A stretch of 64,000 nucleotides of DNA from Flagellimonas sp. 389 (GCF_018449435.1 NZ_JAHCMU010000011.1:96757-160756), one strand, 5' to 3'; positions 1 to 9,173 are shown, counted from the stretch's first letter. Notes: generated from the letters alone by a model not told the origin. Numbers and translations: made by a program.

Positions 1-867
1 TACAGTATAGCAAATGGTTGGTACAATTCTGCTGATGCAAAGCCCTTGGGAGGTTTTGAAATTTCCATAATTGGAAATATAACCGGTTTTAAAAATAAGG
101 ACAATAAAAAATCCTTTACGCTTGATACGGCTGATTATGAAAATCTACAGTTTGTAGATGGAAGTACTTCAAAAGAAGTTTCCACAGCTTTGGGAGATAT
201 AGAGGGAGTAAGGGTTTTTGTAGAAGCAGAAGTTGCTCCCGGTGTTACGGTACGTGAAGAACTGGAATTGCCTTCTGGTTTGGCATCTGAGGATATTAAT
301 TTTGTGCCATCGGGATATATTCAAGCGAGTGTTGGTTTGATAAAGGGCACGGAAGTAAAAGCAAGGTTTCTCCCGAAGATTGATACTGATGATGTAGCTA
401 TTGGACTTTTTGGTGTAGGGATACAACATGATTTTACAAAGCATCTACCTGCAGATAAGATATTGCCCGTAGCAATTTCTGGTGTTATTGGGTATACGAG
501 ATTGAGTGGAGAATATGACTTTACCAATACTGAGCTAATTGATGGAGCCAACCAACGGATAGATACAAAGTTCAATTCTTGGAATTTTAGTGCTGTTGTA
601 TCCACAAAATTGCCGGTCATCAATTTTTATGGAGGCCTGGGTTACATGACCGGAAAATCTGAGACGGATATTTTAGGAACGTATGTAGTGCAATCAGGAC
701 CTTTCCAGGAAACATATGAAGACCCATTTTCAATCAGTAATAAAGTGAACGGGGTCATGGCCAATGTTGGCACAAAATTAAAACTTGGCTTCTTTCGACT
801 CAATGCTGATTATAACATAGCAGAATTTAATACCCTAACCTTCGGTATTAACTTTGGATTCAGATAA
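1..867 (+). CDS. Outer-membrane protein, DUF6588-like, 5' end outside window
   Basis: The reading frame is open from the first base, so the N-terminus and signal peptide lie outside the window. The visible 288 residues begin with an NGWYNSA-like segment typical of DUF6588 proteins of Flavobacteriia. They continue with alternating short hydrophobic strands and Gly/Asn/Asp turns, and end in GINFGFR, an aromatic C-terminus as seen in outer-membrane beta-barrels. The function is unknown; a porin-like or structural barrel is the most I can infer. A TTG at 46 is only an internal codon, not a convincing start. A hairpin with a T-run follows directly and separates it from the convergent lipoprotein gene. 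Confidence 0.7.
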   Translation, partial: YSIANGWYNSADAKPLGGFEISIIGNITGFKNKDNKKSFTLDTADYENLQFVDGSTSKEVSTALGDIEGVRVFVEAEVAPGVTVREELELPSGLASEDINFVPSGYIQASVGLIKGTEVKARFLPKIDTDDVAIGLFGVGIQHDFTKHLPADKILPVAISGVIGYTRLSGEYDFTNTELIDGANQRIDTKFNSWNFSAVVSTKLPVINFYGGLGYMTGKSETDILGTYVVQSGPFQETYEDPFSISNKVNGVMANVGTKLKLGFFRLNADYNIAEFNTLTFGINFGFR

Positions 868-871
868 AACT

Positions 872-905
872 AAAAAAGGCTCAATTTTTCTTTGAGCCTT
901 TTTAT
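872..905. terminator. Bidirectional intrinsic terminator
   Basis: AAAAGGCTCAA and TTGAGCCTTTT form a stem of about 10 bp around a short T-rich loop, flanked by A-runs and T-runs. It lies between the convergent genes ending at 867 and 924, so it can serve both strands. Confidence 0.8.
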
Positions 906-923
906 ATACTATTTATTGTTTCG

Positions 924-1292
924 TTATTCTCGCACAGCAAATACACCGCCATTTTCAAGAGATAAAATTTCGGGCTCGTTGGTTTCTTCAAGGTTCACGA
1001 TAACATCAGAAATTTCAGTATCAGAATAGATGATATTGTAGATACCGTTTTCTTCCGACCATTTAAAATCGGTATAAAAATCTATGGTGTTATTGGAGTA
1101 GCGTTGGTATCTTCCGAGATAGACATCGTTAAAAATCCACTCCTCTCTCACAGTAGTTTCATTTTTGCTTTCTAATGTAGTCGAAGCGTTTACCCAGATG
1201 CCTAATATGGGGTCATTGTTTTCTGGGATACTGGTACAGTTGCTGATTGCAATAATACATACAATGGATAGCAATGAAAAGAGCTTTTTCAT
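924..1292 (-). CDS. Small lipoprotein, lipocalin-like size
   Basis: A 122-residue protein with a lipoprotein signal: charged MKK start, hydrophobic stretch, then a cysteine after AISN. The mature part contains ILGIWVNAS and later EEWIFND, a 'G-x-W' pattern near the N-terminus that resembles small lipocalin-like lipoproteins of Bacteroidota. The family is not certain. The start at the second ATG (1292) is preferred because the signal peptide then begins MKK; an ATG two codons upstream is possible. It is monocistronic and convergent with the barrel gene on its left. Confidence 0.65.
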   Translation of the reverse strand: MKKLFSLLSIVCIIAISNCTSIPENNDPILGIWVNASTTLESKNETTVREEWIFNDVYLGRYQRYSNNTIDFYTDFKWSEENGIYNIIYSDTEISDVIVNLEETNEPEILSLENGGVFAVRE

Positions 1293-1503
1293 GGGCAAGT
1301 AGGTTAAAAGTAATTTGGGATTATAATAACGTTTTGAAGTAGGAAATTATTGCCTGGAAATTGACTTTATATGTGACCTTAGTTGAATTATTCGGTCAAG
1401 TGCAATGTTTCTTAACATAAAACTCAATTTTCTAACAAAACCTTAGGAGAATCAACATTGCTCAAAATGGTTAAAAGTCAGGTTTTTTCTAAGGGAAATG
1501 CCT

Positions 1504-1511
1504 TATTTTTG
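1504..1511 (+). promoter_or_regulatory. Bacteroidota-type -7 element for mdh
   Basis: TATTTTTG matches the TAnnTTTG -7 consensus used by the Bacteroidota primary sigma factor. It lies 24 bp before the mdh ATG. A T-run at 1483-1488 lies about where the -33 element is expected. Confidence 0.55.
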
Positions 1512-1534
1512 CCAATAATTTTAAACTGATAAAC

Positions 1535-2461
1535 ATGAAAGTAACCGTAGTTGGGGCAGGTGCAGTTGGAGCTAGCTGTGCTGAATATATTGCAATGAAA
1601 GATTTTGCATCGGAAGTTGTATTGCTTGATATCAAAGAAGGATACGCAGAAGGAAAAGCAATGGACTTGATGCAAACAGCTTCCTTAAATGGTTTTGATA
1701 CCAAGATTACTGGAAGTACCAATGATTATGCTAAAACTGCTGGTAGTAATATCGCTGTTATCACCTCAGGGATACCACGTAAACCCGGAATGACAAGGGA
1801 AGAATTGATAGGAATCAACGCTGGTATCGTTAAAACCGTTGCTTCAAGCTTATTGGAACATTCTCCTAACGTTATTCTTATTGTTGTCAGTAACCCAATG
1901 GATACCATGACTTACTTGGTGCACAAAACCACAGATGTGCCTAAAAATAGAATAATCGGTATGGGCGGCGCTTTGGACAGTGCCCGATTCAAATATCGAT
2001 TAGCAGAAGCTTTAGAAGCACCGATTTCTGATGTTGATGGTATGGTAATAGGCGGACATAGCGATACTGGTATGGTGCCACTAATCAACCATGCGGCACG
2101 TAATAGTGTCAAAGTATCCGAGTTCTTGGCAGAAGACCGCATGCAACAAGTTGTTGAAGATACCAAAGTTGGTGGCGCTACCCTTACAAAACTGTTAGGT
2201 ACCAGTGCTTGGTATGCGCCGGGTGCCGCTGTTTCTTCGTTAGTACATGCAATAGCTTGTGATCAGAAGAAAATGTTCCCATGCTCTACCTTTTTAGAAG
2301 GAGAATATGATCTTAACGATATTTGTATAGGTGTCCCAGTATTATTGGGGAAAAATGGTATTGAAAAGATAGTTGAGATTGACCTGAGCGATGCAGAAAA
2401 AAACAAGATGCAAGAAAGTGCCGAAGGTGTAAGAAAGACCAACGGACTACTCCAGTTATAA
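1535..2461 (+). CDS. mdh: Malate dehydrogenase
   Basis: A 308-residue NAD-dependent malate dehydrogenase of the LDH-like (MDH type 3) group, which interconverts malate and oxaloacetate in the TCA cycle. The N-terminus has the nucleotide-binding GAGAVG motif followed by a beta-alpha-beta unit ending in LLDI, where the Asp selects NAD. Substrate-loop arginines occur in IPRKPGMTREEL, and the catalytic His lies in VIGGHSDTGMVPL. Length is normal for the family. It stands alone with its own promoter; a palindromic repeat element follows it. Identification is firm; malate rather than lactate specificity comes from the loop arginines. Confidence 0.95.
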   Translation: MKVTVVGAGAVGASCAEYIAMKDFASEVVLLDIKEGYAEGKAMDLMQTASLNGFDTKITGSTNDYAKTAGSNIAVITSGIPRKPGMTREELIGINAGIVKTVASSLLEHSPNVILIVVSNPMDTMTYLVHKTTDVPKNRIIGMGGALDSARFKYRLAEALEAPISDVDGMVIGGHSDTGMVPLINHAARNSVKVSEFLAEDRMQQVVEDTKVGGATLTKLLGTSAWYAPGAAVSSLVHAIACDQKKMFPCSTFLEGEYDLNDICIGVPVLLGKNGIEKIVEIDLSDAEKNKMQESAEGVRKTNGLLQL

Positions 2462-2478
2462 TCTAAAAATTATACTGT

Positions 2479-2563
2479 AGAATTGTCATTTTGGGCAGCG
2501 CTAAAAATCTGAAAATTTAATTTTCTTGGGTTTTTTATTACCGCTGTTTGGAATGACAATTTT
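2479..2563. repeat. Degenerate palindromic intergenic element (MITE/REP-like)
   Basis: AATTGTCATT at 2481-2490 is exactly complementary to AATGACAATT at 2552-2561. Pairing continues through CAGCG (2496-2500) and CGCTG (2542-2546), with only G-T wobbles between, so transcripts could form a hairpin of about 20 bp. The loop contains a second small palindrome at 2511-2525 (GAAAATT-T-AATTTTC). The 'TTGTCATT ... AATGACAA' ends resemble intergenic palindromic repeats common in Flavobacteriia. I saw no second copy in this window. Confidence 0.55.
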
Positions 2564-2613
2564 AGTTTTTGGCAACCAAGATTCATTCCATTTGCATTAA
2601 CCCTAAATTCTAT

Positions 2614-2644
2614 TGGCAAATCTTGTGGGAAATGATATATTTGC
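2614..2644 (+). promoter_or_regulatory. Promoter of secDF
   Basis: TTGG at 2614-2617 and TATATTTG at 2637-2644 are 19 bp apart and match the Bacteroidota -33 (TTG) and -7 (TAnnTTTG) elements. The -7 ends 37 bp before the secDF ATG. Confidence 0.75.
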
Positions 2645-2681
2645 ACGCTGTTTAAGAAAAACATCTAAAATTTAATAATCA

Positions 2682-5648
2682 ATGCAAAATAAAGGACTTA
2701 TAAAGCTTTTCGCGCTTCTTTTTGGCCTGGTCAGCATTTATCAACTTTCCTTTACTTACATAGCAAGTAAATTGGAAAAAGATGCTGAAGTATATGCTGT
2801 AGGGCAAATTTCGGAAGCTGAAGACGATTATGTGGCAAAACGGGAAGCTTTAGAGGCATCGTATTTAGATTCTATCGGTAGCAATCCAGTTTTGGGATAT
2901 ACGAGTTATGATGATGCCAAGAAAAAGGAATTGAATAAAGGATTAGACCTTAAAGGAGGTATAAACGTTACTCTTCAGATTTCGGTAAAAGACATTTTAA
3001 AAGGACTTGCCAACAATACCAAGAATCCTGTTTTTAATAAAGCTTTAGCGGATGCCGATACTGCCTCCAAAAGTAGTGATGACATCTATTTAGAGCTATT
3101 TTTTGATGCTTTTGATAAAATTAAAGGCGAAACGAAATTAGCGTCACCGGATATTTTTGCAAACAAAGGACTGAGCGATGTCATTAATTTTCAAATGACG
3201 GATGATCAGGTAAAACCAATAATAAGGACAAAAATAGACGAGTCTATTGTTTCCGCTTTTGAAGTTCTTCGTGAACGTATTGATGGCTTTGGTGTAACGC
3301 AACCTAATATCCAAAGAGAAGGAAATTCTGGGCGTATTTTGGTAGAACTTCCAGGCGCTAGGGATATAGCAAGGGCACAAGAACTGTTATCAAGTACAGC
3401 TCAACTGGAATTCTGGGAGACCTATCCACAGAGCAATCAAAGCTTAGGGACTTTTTTCGTTAATGCAAATGAGAAATTAAAAGATATTTTAGAGCCAGTT
3501 GAAATCGAAGAAGAGATTTCTAAACCAGAATCTGAGATAGATTCATTGTTGTCGGATGTAGCACAGGATTCATTGAATCTAAATGAGCAAGCCAATAATC
3601 CACTATTGGGAAAACTGATTCCCGCAAGTCCTGGTAGTCATGCCATTGCAAGGGTTTTAGTTTCAGATACAGCCGAAATAGGTGGCTATCTTAGAATGCG
3701 CGAAATCAGAAGACTTTTACCCAACGATGTCCAGTTTACCAAGTTTCTTTGGGAAAGGTCTGCCAAAGATTCTGAATTGGCGGAATTGTATGCATTAAAA
3801 TCCAACAGGGACAATACACCTAGGATCAGTGGGGATGTTGTTTCTGATGCTCAGGATACATTCGACCAATACAACAAGCCTGCGGTGAGCATGACAATGA
3901 ACACTAGGGGCGCAAAAGAATGGGAAAAACTAACGGGAGATGCTTTCAATAACCAAACAGGTATTGCAATAGTTCTGGACAATAAAGTATACACGGCTCC
4001 TGGAGTTTCCACAGGTCCAATTTCTGGAGGACGTTCGGAGATTACAGGTACGTTTACGATCAACGAGACCAAGGATATTGCCAATGTACTTCGTGCTGGT
4101 AAGTTGCCGGCTTCCGCAGAGATCATTCAATCCGAAGTGGTAGGGCCTTCTTTAGGGCAAGAGGCTATTGATAGTGGTTTTATGTCCTTTTTGATAGCCA
4201 TGTGCTTCGTATTGGTATGGATGATTTTCTACTACGGTAAGGCAGGAATATTTGCTGATATCGCATTGATATTGAATATCTTACTGATTTTTGGAGTGCT
4301 TACAAGTTTAGGTGCTGTATTGACCTTGCCCGGTATTGCAGGTATCGTATTGACCATAGGTATGTCCGTGGATGCGAACGTGCTTATATTTGAACGTATT
4401 AAGGAGGAGTTGGCACGTGGGAAAGGTAAAGCACAAGCGGTTGCAGATGGTTTTGGAAACGCACTGTCCTCTATTTTAGATGCAAACATTACTACAGGGC
4501 TTACCGCAATCATACTTTTTGTGTTTGGTTCAGGTCCAATTAAAGGATTTGCAACAACCTTACTTATAGGTATTGTTACTTCTTTGTTTACTGCTATATT
4601 CATTACACGTTTGTTGGTGGACTGGTATATTGCAAAAAAAGGGCGAAGCTTGGATTTCTCTACAGGAATAACCAAGAACCTGTTCAAGAATATGAACATC
4701 AATTTCTTGGGCAAAAGAAAGATAGCCTATGTTGTTTCCTTTATTTTGGTGGGTGTTGGTGTATTTTCACTATTTACTACCGGATTGCAAGAAGGTGTTG
4801 ATTTTATTGGAGGACGTTCGTATCAAATTCGTTTTGAGAAAGCGGTAAATCCATCTGAAATTGCTTCAGAATTAAACACTGTTTTTGGCAGTGGTACCAA
4901 TGTGAAGACTTTTGGTGAATCCAATCAAATCAAGGTTACCACACCTTATAAAGTCGAAGTTGAAGGTATAGAGGTTGATAATGAAATTCAAAACAAACTC
5001 TTTACTTCACTTCAAAAATACCTTCCAGATGGCACTTCTTTTGAAGACTTTACCTTGGGTGCTTCGGAAAAATCGATAGGTATATTACAGTCGGTTAAAG
5101 TTGGCCCTACCATAGCAGATGATATTAAAAACAATGCCTTCTTAGCGATTATCGGTTCTTTGGCGGTAGTATTTTTATATATCTTATTGCGTTTTAGAAA
5201 GTGGCAATTCTCTCTGGGTGCCGTTGTTGCTGTATTCCACGATGTTATGATCGTACTGGGAATATTCTCCCTAACGGGAAGTATCATGCCATTTAACATG
5301 GAAATCGACCAAGCGTTTATTGCAGCGATTCTTACGGTAATCGGTTATTCATTGAACGATACCGTAGTCGTATTTGACCGTATTCGAGAAATCGTAGGCC
5401 TTAAAGGTTGGAACAATGGGATAAATATTAATCAGGCTTTGAACAGTACATTGAGTCGTACATTGAATACGTCGCTTACAACATTAATTGTATTGTTGGC
5501 GATTTTCGTCTTTGGAGGGGAAAGCTTAAGAGGATTTATGTTTGCCATGATCGTAGGTGTTCTTGTAGGTACATACTCCTCTGTATTTATTGCTACGCCT
5601 ATCATGTTCGATGCATTGAAGAAGAAAATAGCTGGAGCTGAGGAATAG
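2682..5648 (+). CDS. secDF: Fused protein translocase subunit SecDF
   Basis: A 988-residue fusion of SecD and SecF, the proton-driven membrane components that help pull proteins across the inner membrane after SecYEG/SecA. The SecD half shows LDLKGGINVTL early, an extended periplasmic domain with an Asp/Glu-rich insertion (about residues 275-310), and a 6-TM domain from about residue 500. The SecF half starts near residue 690 and contains EGVDFIGGRSYQIRF followed by a second 6-TM block ending in a KKK tail. Fusion is the usual arrangement in Bacteroidota. Single transcript with its own promoter and terminator. Confidence 0.97.
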   Translation: MQNKGLIKLFALLFGLVSIYQLSFTYIASKLEKDAEVYAVGQISEAEDDYVAKREALEASYLDSIGSNPVLGYTSYDDAKKKELNKGLDLKGGINVTLQISVKDILKGLANNTKNPVFNKALADADTASKSSDDIYLELFFDAFDKIKGETKLASPDIFANKGLSDVINFQMTDDQVKPIIRTKIDESIVSAFEVLRERIDGFGVTQPNIQREGNSGRILVELPGARDIARAQELLSSTAQLEFWETYPQSNQSLGTFFVNANEKLKDILEPVEIEEEISKPESEIDSLLSDVAQDSLNLNEQANNPLLGKLIPASPGSHAIARVLVSDTAEIGGYLRMREIRRLLPNDVQFTKFLWERSAKDSELAELYALKSNRDNTPRISGDVVSDAQDTFDQYNKPAVSMTMNTRGAKEWEKLTGDAFNNQTGIAIVLDNKVYTAPGVSTGPISGGRSEITGTFTINETKDIANVLRAGKLPASAEIIQSEVVGPSLGQEAIDSGFMSFLIAMCFVLVWMIFYYGKAGIFADIALILNILLIFGVLTSLGAVLTLPGIAGIVLTIGMSVDANVLIFERIKEELARGKGKAQAVADGFGNALSSILDANITTGLTAIILFVFGSGPIKGFATTLLIGIVTSLFTAIFITRLLVDWYIAKKGRSLDFSTGITKNLFKNMNINFLGKRKIAYVVSFILVGVGVFSLFTTGLQEGVDFIGGRSYQIRFEKAVNPSEIASELNTVFGSGTNVKTFGESNQIKVTTPYKVEVEGIEVDNEIQNKLFTSLQKYLPDGTSFEDFTLGASEKSIGILQSVKVGPTIADDIKNNAFLAIIGSLAVVFLYILLRFRKWQFSLGAVVAVFHDVMIVLGIFSLTGSIMPFNMEIDQAFIAAILTVIGYSLNDTVVVFDRIREIVGLKGWNNGININQALNSTLSRTLNTSLTTLIVLLAIFVFGGESLRGFMFAMIVGVLVGTYSSVFIATPIMFDALKKKIAGAEE

Positions 5649-5673
5649 TAAGGCTCTATTAAGATTCATAAAT

Positions 5674-5704
5674 AAAAGACCACCTTTTTAAGGTGGTTTT
5701 TTTA
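5674..5704. terminator. Intrinsic terminator after secDF
   Basis: ACCACCTT (5680-5687) pairs with AAGGTGGT (5691-5698) around a 3-nt loop and is followed by a run of T. It lies between secDF and the convergent HEAT-repeat gene, with an A-run on the other side, so it may act in both directions. Confidence 0.85.
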
Positions 5705-5729
5705 TCCTTTTAAATCTTTTGTTCTTTTA

Positions 5730-6494
5730 CTATTTTCCACTGTAGTTTTCATCAATATAGGCTATAGCTTCTTTTTGGGTAAGAGCGGTAAAACCTTTGT
5801 AGCGGCTGTGTACATCTATAATTTCGTCCAAAGCTTTTTCAATAAGCTCTTTGTTTTTCCATGTCTTTAATTCTTTGACAACTGTTACCAGACATCCTTT
5901 CTTATATGAGATTTGCCCTAAAACATGGATAAGGGTATTTTTTACACGGGCCGTTGTATCATGCTGTAATTCTTTTAGTAAAGGCAGAATATCCTGAGGA
6001 TGTTTTCGTCCCCTTAATTCTATGCCGTGGCAAATTTCACGCCTAACCTCCTTATCTGGATGACGAATGTAATTTTTTGCCCAGTTCAAAACAGGAACAG
6101 GGTTTTTGTCTCCCATTTTTTTGATGGAACCTATAACCGCATTTCTTACGGAATGATGCTCATCAAATAATCCTTGGTCAAAAAAGTGTTCTACATTTTC
6201 AAAATTGATTTTACCTAATTCTCCAGCTGCATTGATTACTGTCTGTCTTACTTTTTCAGATTCAGATTTCAGGAGTTTATCAAGAACATTGACAATGTTG
6301 GATACATCGATAGTGCCATTTTTGTATATTTTGCCAATAGTTAAATAACCAGCTTTTCTGATATAGGTATCTTCATCGGAAAAGTATTTGAAAATCGATT
6401 CTGTTTCCTTTTTTTGGAAATCATGAAGTATATCCGACTCAATTTTATGAACCAGGTCTTTTCGCTTTTCTTTTGACAAATCATAAAAACCCAT
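5730..6494 (-). CDS. HEAT-repeat protein
   Basis: A 254-residue all-helical protein with consecutive HEAT/armadillo-like units, for example DTYIRKAGYLTIGKI, SEKVRQTVINAAGELG, HHSVRNAVIGSIKKMG and DKEVRREICHGIELRG. Each has the 'VR..A...L/I' core. It resembles DNA-alkylation-repair-type HEAT proteins in general layout, but I see no catalytic signature, so a scaffold or nucleic-acid-binding role is only a guess. No signal peptide. Last gene of the tight minus-strand series starting at lgt; 12 bp separate it from the TfoX_N-like gene. Confidence 0.75.
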   Translation of the reverse strand: MGFYDLSKEKRKDLVHKIESDILHDFQKKETESIFKYFSDEDTYIRKAGYLTIGKIYKNGTIDVSNIVNVLDKLLKSESEKVRQTVINAAGELGKINFENVEHFFDQGLFDEHHSVRNAVIGSIKKMGDKNPVPVLNWAKNYIRHPDKEVRREICHGIELRGRKHPQDILPLLKELQHDTTARVKNTLIHVLGQISYKKGCLVTVVKELKTWKNKELIEKALDEIIDVHSRYKGFTALTQKEAIAYIDENYSGK

Positions 6495-6506
6495 TCTTGG
6501 AGAAAT

Positions 6507-6830
6507 TTATTTTGAAGGCAATGACATGACGTACTCAAATCCTTTTTGAAGATACTCTCCTAGCTTTTTTTTATCTATAAATAATGATTTAGGAATCAAA
6601 ACATACTCTCGCATTGTAGCGCCATACGATTTAAAAGGTTGTGCCCCATAGGCTTTATCGAATGCATCAGTATCTTCTTTTGAAAGTCGAATCCCCAATT
6701 CCCCATCTTTATTGAGTTGTGAGAACATATGACCATTCACAGATGTATATGGCATTGTTTTTCCTTTTCTTTCAAAATTAGGATTGGACTCAACAATTTC
6801 ATTGTATATTTTTAACACATTTTCTCTCAT
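6507..6830 (-). CDS. TfoX/Sxy N-terminal-domain-like protein
   Basis: A 107-residue single-domain protein. NGHMFSQLNKDGELGIRL followed by PFKSYGATMREYVLIP matches the TfoX N-terminal domain pattern (G.M.F..L..G.L.LRL ... PF..G..M..YV.VP). Stand-alone members are common in Bacteroidota and have no proven role in competence. Spacing of 8 and 12 bp to its neighbours indicates cotranscription. Confidence 0.75.
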   Translation of the reverse strand: MRENVLKIYNEIVESNPNFERKGKTMPYTSVNGHMFSQLNKDGELGIRLSKEDTDAFDKAYGAQPFKSYGATMREYVLIPKSLFIDKKKLGEYLQKGFEYVMSLPSK

Positions 6831-6838
6831 ATCTCTAT

Positions 6839-7354
6839 TTATATAAGGTTTTTAGCCATGGCTTGAAATTCAAAAAGTTCTTTTCCAATTTGGAAATCAT
6901 GATTACCTATTTTATCGAAATCATTTTTTTCATAAAATGTAATGGCCCTTGTGTTACTTTTTAATACGGAAAGCCAAATATTTTCAGAGTTATTGGCTGC
7001 CGCTCTCTCCAAAACTTTATTTTGTAGTTCCCGTCCAACTCCAACGGATAAAAAGTCCTTTAAAACATATATTTTTTGAAGTTGAGATACATTTTGCGAG
7101 TTGATGAATTTTGATGGAGAATGGAGCTTTAGCTTGGCATATCCTGCAGGTAGGTCGTCAACATAAGCTAGCCAAAAAACGTTGTTCGGTTTGTTGAGAC
7201 TGACACGTAATTTTGGAACATTAAAAGTTCTCGACAAGTAATCTTGTAAATCTTTTTTATTGTTAAAATAATGACCAAAAGTTTCCGTAAAGGTAAATCT
7301 TGCCAATAGAGCAATATAAGCTGCATCTTCTTTTTTAGCTTCAATGATATGCAT
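6839..7354 (-). CDS. GNAT family N-acetyltransferase
   Basis: A 171-residue GNAT acetyltransferase that would transfer an acetyl group from acetyl-CoA to an unknown amine. The acetyl-CoA loop is LSVGVGRELQNKVLE (R/Q-x-x-G-x-G/A type), followed by NIWLSVLKSNTRAITFYEKNDF, a typical GNAT C-terminal strand-helix. The start MHIIEAKKED at 7354 gives a standard N-terminus; a start nine codons upstream would extend further into the ABC gene. It overlaps the end of the ABC ATPase gene by 14 bp, which suggests translational coupling. Confidence 0.85.
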   Translation of the reverse strand: MHIIEAKKEDAAYIALLARFTFTETFGHYFNNKKDLQDYLSRTFNVPKLRVSLNKPNNVFWLAYVDDLPAGYAKLKLHSPSKFINSQNVSQLQKIYVLKDFLSVGVGRELQNKVLERAAANNSENIWLSVLKSNTRAITFYEKNDFDKIGNHDFQIGKELFEFQAMAKNLI

Positions 7355-8600
7355 GTTGTCTGGTTTTTCCAGTTGCTCCATTTGAGTCTGTCGTTTCTAA
7401 AATATAATCAAACCGGGGTAACAACCCATTTTCCTTTCTATGGGAAACAAAAACAATTGCAGTATCACTTTCTTTAGCGATTTTGTTCACCAAAGCTATA
7501 AATAGCCCTGTACTTTTTTCATCCAATCCGGCTGTTGGCTCATCCAGAATTAACAACGGAGGATGTTTTATCATTGCTCTCGCGGTCATAACAAGCCTTT
7601 TTTCGCCCGTAGTAAGTGATAAAAACTTCATGTCTTTCTTATTGTGCAATTGTAAAAGTTTTAACCATGATAAAGCCAATTTTTTTTCCTGGTCGGTTGG
7701 ATAGTTGTAAAGCCCAATTGAGTCGTAAAGTCCGGAGAGTATCATATTTTCCAAACTATGGTAACCGTTAAACTTGTCTGTCATTGATGGCGTGTAGTAC
7801 CCTATTCTTTTCTTGATGTCCCATACGCTTTCACCACTCCCTTTCTTTTGCCCGAATATAGTTAGGTCTTGTCCATATCCTTTATGGCTATCCCCGGTTA
7901 TCATAGATAGCATAGTGGTCTTTCCGCTTCCGTTGGGTCCGATCAATTGCCAAAACTCCCCCTTTTTTATGGCCCAATCAATACTGTCCAAAACTTTACG
8001 CCCATCAAAACTTACAGATACGTTCCTAAATTGAACAAGTTCATTTTCTTTAACTTCAATGGTATGCAGAGGAGGTGGAATGGTTCCAGTGAACTGAAGT
8101 TCTGCTTTTTGGTTTGCGGTCAAAAACAAATCGAACGATGCATATTTTTCTAATTTGTCCCCATCTAACTTATGGTAATTTGAAGAGATGGGCAGCACAT
8201 CATCCAAACGGCTTATGATTTGAATGAGTATGGTTGACTTGGAAATGGATATCAACTTTTTTCTAAGAATGGTCTGCGTTTCTGCATCCAGATTATCGAA
8301 GGGGTTGACCAAAACCAAAAAATCAGGTTTTTCTTTTGATATGTAATCCAGTAGTACTTTTTTTTGTTCTCCACTACTCATGGATTTTAAGGGCTGGTAA
8401 ACTCCTTCGGTAATAATCTTTATATCGTGCCTTTCCTCTTCGTCCATAAAACGCTCAATTTCTGATTTGGAAAATAGAAGTCCTGTCTTCCCATTCAATT
8501 CGCTAAATGCTTCCGAATGGCCTTTCAACAATTTATTGACCAAAACATCTGTTTTGGAACTGTTGTCCGTGAGAATTGTGTGATTTTTAGCTTGGGTCAT
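7341..8600 (-). CDS. ModF-like double ABC ATPase with degenerate first half
   Basis: A 419-residue protein with two ABC-type halves and no membrane segments. The second half (from about residue 185) is complete: GPNGSGKTTML (Walker A), LTTGEKRLVMTA (signature) and LLILDEPTAGLD (Walker B). The first half keeps a signature-like MSSGEQKKV and a D-loop-like VNPFDNLD, but lacks a recognisable Walker A and the catalytic Glu, so it probably cannot hydrolyse ATP. This resembles ModF/YlmA-type stand-alone ATPases of unclear function. Start chosen at MTQAKN (8600); an ATG ten codons upstream is less likely. Confidence 0.8.
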   Translation of the reverse strand: MTQAKNHTILTDNSSKTDVLVNKLLKGHSEAFSELNGKTGLLFSKSEIERFMDEEERHDIKIITEGVYQPLKSMSSGEQKKVLLDYISKEKPDFLVLVNPFDNLDAETQTILRKKLISISKSTILIQIISRLDDVLPISSNYHKLDGDKLEKYASFDLFLTANQKAELQFTGTIPPPLHTIEVKENELVQFRNVSVSFDGRKVLDSIDWAIKKGEFWQLIGPNGSGKTTMLSMITGDSHKGYGQDLTIFGQKKGSGESVWDIKKRIGYYTPSMTDKFNGYHSLENMILSGLYDSIGLYNYPTDQEKKLALSWLKLLQLHNKKDMKFLSLTTGEKRLVMTARAMIKHPPLLILDEPTAGLDEKSTGLFIALVNKIAKESDTAIVFVSHRKENGLLPRFDYILETTDSNGATGKTRQHAYH

Positions 8601-8648
8601 TTTAAAGTGGGCATGTAACGAAAGGTGCAATGCACTTCAAAATAAAGA

Positions 8649-9173
8649 TTATCCTTGGTTTACCCTAAAAATATGGACAGGATTGTCCTTGTATGTAGTT
8701 GTTTTATCCAAAAACATCCCATTTTTTTCGGCTACCTTTTGAGAAGGAATGTTATCGATATGAATAATGGAAATAAGTGAATCCGAAAAGTTATTTTGGA
8801 AAGCGTAATCTCTACATTTTTTGGCGGCTTCAAAGGCAAAGCCTTGTAACCAAAATTTTGGTAAGATGGAATATCCAATCTCGAGTTCTTCCGTTCCATC
8901 AACATTTTGAACCAAGAGTCCACATAAGCCTACAAGTTGTTCCGTGTCTTTTAAAACTAAGACATTCATGCCGCCCAAATTCATTTCATACCGTTCAAAA
9001 ATTCTATCAAATTGTTCCGTACATGCTTTAATGGGGTCTGGTTCGAGGCCATCCCAATATTTAGTGGATAAAGGATTGAGATAGAAAGGAAGCCAATGGT
9101 CAAAGTCCGAAGGAGTAACTTTTCTGAACAATAAACGCTGCGTGGTTTCGTCTTCTAAAAGATATTTTGGCAT
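8649..9173 (-). CDS. RimJ/RimL-type GNAT acetyltransferase
   Basis: A 174-residue acetyltransferase of the Acetyltransf_3 group: TQRLLFRKVTPSD at the N-terminus, LGGMNVLVLKDTEQLVGLCGL, EIGYSILPKFWLQGFAFEAAK, and IHIDNIPSQKVAEKNG at the C-terminal acetyl-CoA site. Substrate unknown. Its ATG shares one base with the TAA of the upstream DUF192 gene (TAATG), which fixes this start over an ATG 15 codons upstream and implies coupling. Confidence 0.87.
   Translation of the reverse strand: MPKYLLEDETTQRLLFRKVTPSDFDHWLPFYLNPLSTKYWDGLEPDPIKACTEQFDRIFERYEMNLGGMNVLVLKDTEQLVGLCGLLVQNVDGTEELEIGYSILPKFWLQGFAFEAAKKCRDYAFQNNFSDSLISIIHIDNIPSQKVAEKNGMFLDKTTTYKDNPVHIFRVNQG

Noticed and set aside
4232..4714. Long minus-strand frame opposite secDF
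   Set aside because: Antisense shadow of the well-supported SecDF coding sequence without any family features.
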